Of a stretch of DNA of 8,189 nt, positions 6,677 to 8,189 are shown piece after piece. Position 1 is the stretch's first letter. Each line of letters starts with the position of its first letter. This DNA is from Maribacter sp. (lineage in GTDB: Bacteria; Bacteroidota; Bacteroidia; Flavobacteriales; Flavobacteriaceae). Below the pieces are notes generated by a model. That model searched no databases. It was given only the letters and a program-made list of their open reading frames with translations, and was not told the DNA's origin. Location of the stretch: positions 1 to 8,189 of the forward strand of contig QILY01000078.1 in the NCBI GenBank assembly GCA_003232155.1, written 5' to 3'. Position numbers and translations under genes: made by a program.

Positions 6677-7651
6677 TTATTTTGCGGCTTTGAGTATTAA
6701 TTCTTTGGTAGCTAATATACCTGCTTCTTCACCCAATATATTGCCTTCATATTCTACACCTATGAATCCTTTATAACCTGCATCTTTAACTATTTGAAGC
6801 ATTTTGGCGTAATCAATTTCAGTTTCGTTTCCGGCAGCATCAAAGTCATGTGATTTGGCACTTACAGCTTTGGCTCGGGGCATCAACTCAGTCACTCCCT
6901 TATATATATCATACATATCAGCGCAACCGGCAGCGTAATCTTTCGGGTCTTTTCTTGTAATACAAAAATTTCCAAAATCAGGCAGGGTACCACAATTATC
7001 CATATTTACCATTTCTATAACCTCGGCAAGCATTGCCCCGTTTGAAGAAAGTCCACCATGGTTCTCAACGATTACGTTTATATTTTTGGTCTTAGCATAA
7101 ATAGAAAGTTTAGTCAAACCATCGACCGAGTTTTTTTTCCATTGTTCTGGCACATCACTACCTGTTACATTTACACGTATGGCATGGCAACCCATAGCAG
7201 CAGCAGCATCAACCCATTTGAAGTGGTTTTCAACTGCCTCTTGTCTTGTTTTATCATCTGTAACAGCAAGATCACCTTGGTGATCAACCATAATCAAAAC
7301 GTTCTGCATACCATGCTTTTTGGCTTCAGCATTACATTTTTCTACAAAAGCAGTCATAGCTTCTGGAGAATAGTTTGATTTACCCAGTTCAGAATCATAC
7401 AACTGACTTACGTATTCCAAACCTGTAAAACCCCAGTTTTTTGCTTTTTCAGCAAAAGAATACGGGTCAACACCATCTTTACGAATCATTCTATGAATTG
7501 ACCATTGTGCTAATGAAAGTTTAAAATAGGGTTCAATCATTTTCACAGCTTCCTGAACAACTTCAGCGTTTTCATTTTTCTTGGTTTCTTTACATCCGAA
7601 CAATACTATTATAAAGAAAATTACAAAAATAATTTGAAAAGTAGTTTTCAT
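6677..7651 (-). CDS. Exported lipoprotein with sugar phosphate isomerase/epimerase TIM barrel
   Basis: From the ATG at 7651 the product is 324 residues. It has a lipoprotein signal (MKTTF, then a hydrophobic stretch, then LFGC with Cys20) and an AP-endonuclease-2/xylose-isomerase-like TIM barrel from about residue 40 onward. Barrel elements are LSLAQWSIHRM, GFTGLEYVSQLYD, IRVNVTG and VIVENHGG. Predicted metal ligands are Glu196 (VENHGG), Asp225 (LPDFGNF), His268 (AKSHDFD) and Glu300 (VEYEG). I preferred this start over 7669 (MKKRNFMK) and 7702 because it gives the shortest normal signal peptide; 7669 cannot be excluded, and 7702 would add an unlikely N-terminus. Such exported isomerases occur with DUF1080 and Gfo/Idh genes in Bacteroidota, so a periplasmic keto-sugar role is inferred. 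It heads the gene run with the DinB and Gfo/Idh genes. An IS4-type element starts shortly upstream. Confidence 0.88.
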   Translation of the reverse strand: MKTTFQIIFVIFFIIVLFGCKETKKNENAEVVQEAVKMIEPYFKLSLAQWSIHRMIRKDGVDPYSFAEKAKNWGFTGLEYVSQLYDSELGKSNYSPEAMTAFVEKCNAEAKKHGMQNVLIMVDHQGDLAVTDDKTRQEAVENHFKWVDAAAAMGCHAIRVNVTGSDVPEQWKKNSVDGLTKLSIYAKTKNINVIVENHGGLSSNGAMLAEVIEMVNMDNCGTLPDFGNFCITRKDPKDYAAGCADMYDIYKGVTELMPRAKAVSAKSHDFDAAGNETEIDYAKMLQIVKDAGYKGFIGVEYEGNILGEEAGILATKELILKAAK

Positions 7652-7728
7652 AAAATTTCTTTTTTTCATAAATGGGAACTGCTTATTTAAGCAATAAACC
7701 ATATAGTATGCCTTCGTTTAGTACATGA

Positions 7729-7755
7729 CAAAAATACAACCTATTGAAAGTCAAT
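7729..7755 (-). promoter_or_regulatory. Possible promoter for the lipoprotein isomerase gene
   Basis: On the minus strand the -7 box TATTTTTG (7729-7736) matches the Bacteroidota TAnnTTTG consensus fully. An ATTG at 7752-7755 could serve as the -33 element, but the spacing is only 15 bases, shorter than the usual 17-23. Transcription would start near 7722, giving a leader of about 70 bases. Whether this is host sequence or the outward end of the adjacent insertion sequence is unclear. Confidence 0.4.
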
Positions 7756-7759
7756 GGAT

Positions 7760-8189
7760 TAAGTGTTAAAATATTAGGATAAAGCATTGATTTTCAGTAT
7801 CTTAGAAAGATATTACCACATATTTTTCTAATGGAGAAAACCAATGCTTGCCTTAAAAATAATGAATTGACAGCAGTTCTCAACACACATTTCAAGGGAA
7901 AATTGAATTTGGCAAGGGTAAAGCTCATGTCCCTGTTCATTTGTTCGCTGTGCAAGGTACAGACGGTCACCTTTGACAAACTGGCCAACGCCTTCGACCA
8001 CACGGCCTCGTCCGGCTCCTCGCTCAGGCGCATCCAGCGGTTCATTGCCGATTATGCCCTGAACGGGGACCTGATCGCAAAGCTTGTCTTCTCCCTATTG
8101 CCGCAGCGGGGCAAGGTAAAGCTGACCATCGACCGTACCAACTGGAAGTTCGGGAAAACGGACATCAATATCTTTATGTTGGGCGTGGT
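7760..8189 (+). mobile_element. Left part of an IS4-type insertion sequence (right end outside window)
   Basis: The element is recognised from its transposase and from a sharp change in base composition: 7981-8160 is about 60% G+C (hand count 108 of 180), whereas the host stretch 7561-7680 is about 23% (28 of 120). The left boundary given is approximate; it lies between the end of the probable promoter near 7756 and the transposase start at 7831. The terminal inverted repeat and target duplication cannot be identified because the right end is missing. Confidence 0.65.
7831..8189 (+). CDS. IS4-family DDE transposase (N-terminal part)
   Basis: I translated 119 codons from the ATG at 7831 to the window edge without a stop. 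The start MEKTNACLKNNELTAVLNTH is followed by a helical N-terminal region with SLRRIQRFIADYAL at about 64-77. The segment KLTIDRTNWKFGKTDINI places the first catalytic Asp of the RNase-H-like DDE domain at residue 101, a signature of IS4-type transposases of Bacteroidota (DRTNWKFG). The rest of the DDE domain lies beyond the window, so intactness cannot be judged. Codon use becomes strongly G/C-ending from about 7960 on, unlike the neighbouring host genes, which suggests transfer from a higher-G+C source. The enzyme cuts and rejoins the ends of its own element. The overlapping minus-strand frame at 7794-8045 is an antisense shadow. Confidence 0.88.
   Translation, partial: MEKTNACLKNNELTAVLNTHFKGKLNLARVKLMSLFICSLCKVQTVTFDKLANAFDHTASSGSSLRRIQRFIADYALNGDLIAKLVFSLLPQRGKVKLTIDRTNWKFGKTDINIFMLGV

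Noticed and set aside
7798..7812. Palindrome TATCTT-AGA-AAGATA upstream of the transposase
   Set aside because: It is internal and short, and the right end of the element is not available to show that it is a terminal inverted repeat; A+T-rich palindromes of this size occur by chance.
7794..8045. Minus-strand open frame of 83 codons
   Set aside because: It is antisense to the IS4-type transposase, whose protein motifs and continuous frame are clear.

Overview
This window looks like chromosomal DNA of a member of the Bacteroidota, most likely Flavobacteriaceae. The evidence is low G+C host DNA, very A-rich leaders without Shine-Dalgarno sites, -7-like TAnnTTTG boxes, lipoprotein signal peptides with short linkers, and the gene order yicC-gmk-nadD. 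The genus cannot be fixed from the sequence alone. No gene-free stretch exceeds 300 bases, and no rRNA, tRNA or CRISPR array was seen.

Left part (1-1977, minus strand): a housekeeping operon transcribed right to left. The YicC-family endoribonuclease gene overlaps guanylate kinase (gmk) by one base. A 74-base gap with an imperfect palindrome follows, then nadD, which is cut by the window edge.

Middle and right part (2038-7651): an accessory sugar-oxidation neighbourhood. It encodes a DUF1080 (3-keto-disaccharide hydrolase family) lipoprotein, a cytoplasmic xylose-isomerase-like TIM barrel, a Gfo/Idh/MocA oxidoreductase, a DinB-fold protein and a second TIM-barrel isomerase that is an exported lipoprotein, all on the minus strand. 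Two plus-strand genes interrupt this series: an intact ASCH-domain gene and, just before it, a collapsed relic of a GMC-family flavin oxidoreductase. The relic keeps only the FAD-binding start, a short middle piece and the C-terminal tail, the last broken by an in-frame stop. Genes of these families commonly occur together in Bacteroidota clusters that oxidise glycosides or sugars at C3 and then cleave, epimerise or reduce the keto-sugar. Here the likely flavin-dependent oxidising enzyme appears to have been lost while the partner genes remain open.

Right edge (about 7760-8189): the start of an IS4-type insertion sequence. Its DDE transposase is G+C-rich compared with the host DNA, is read rightward, and runs off the window. 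It sits just upstream of the lipoprotein isomerase gene and may have affected that gene's promoter.
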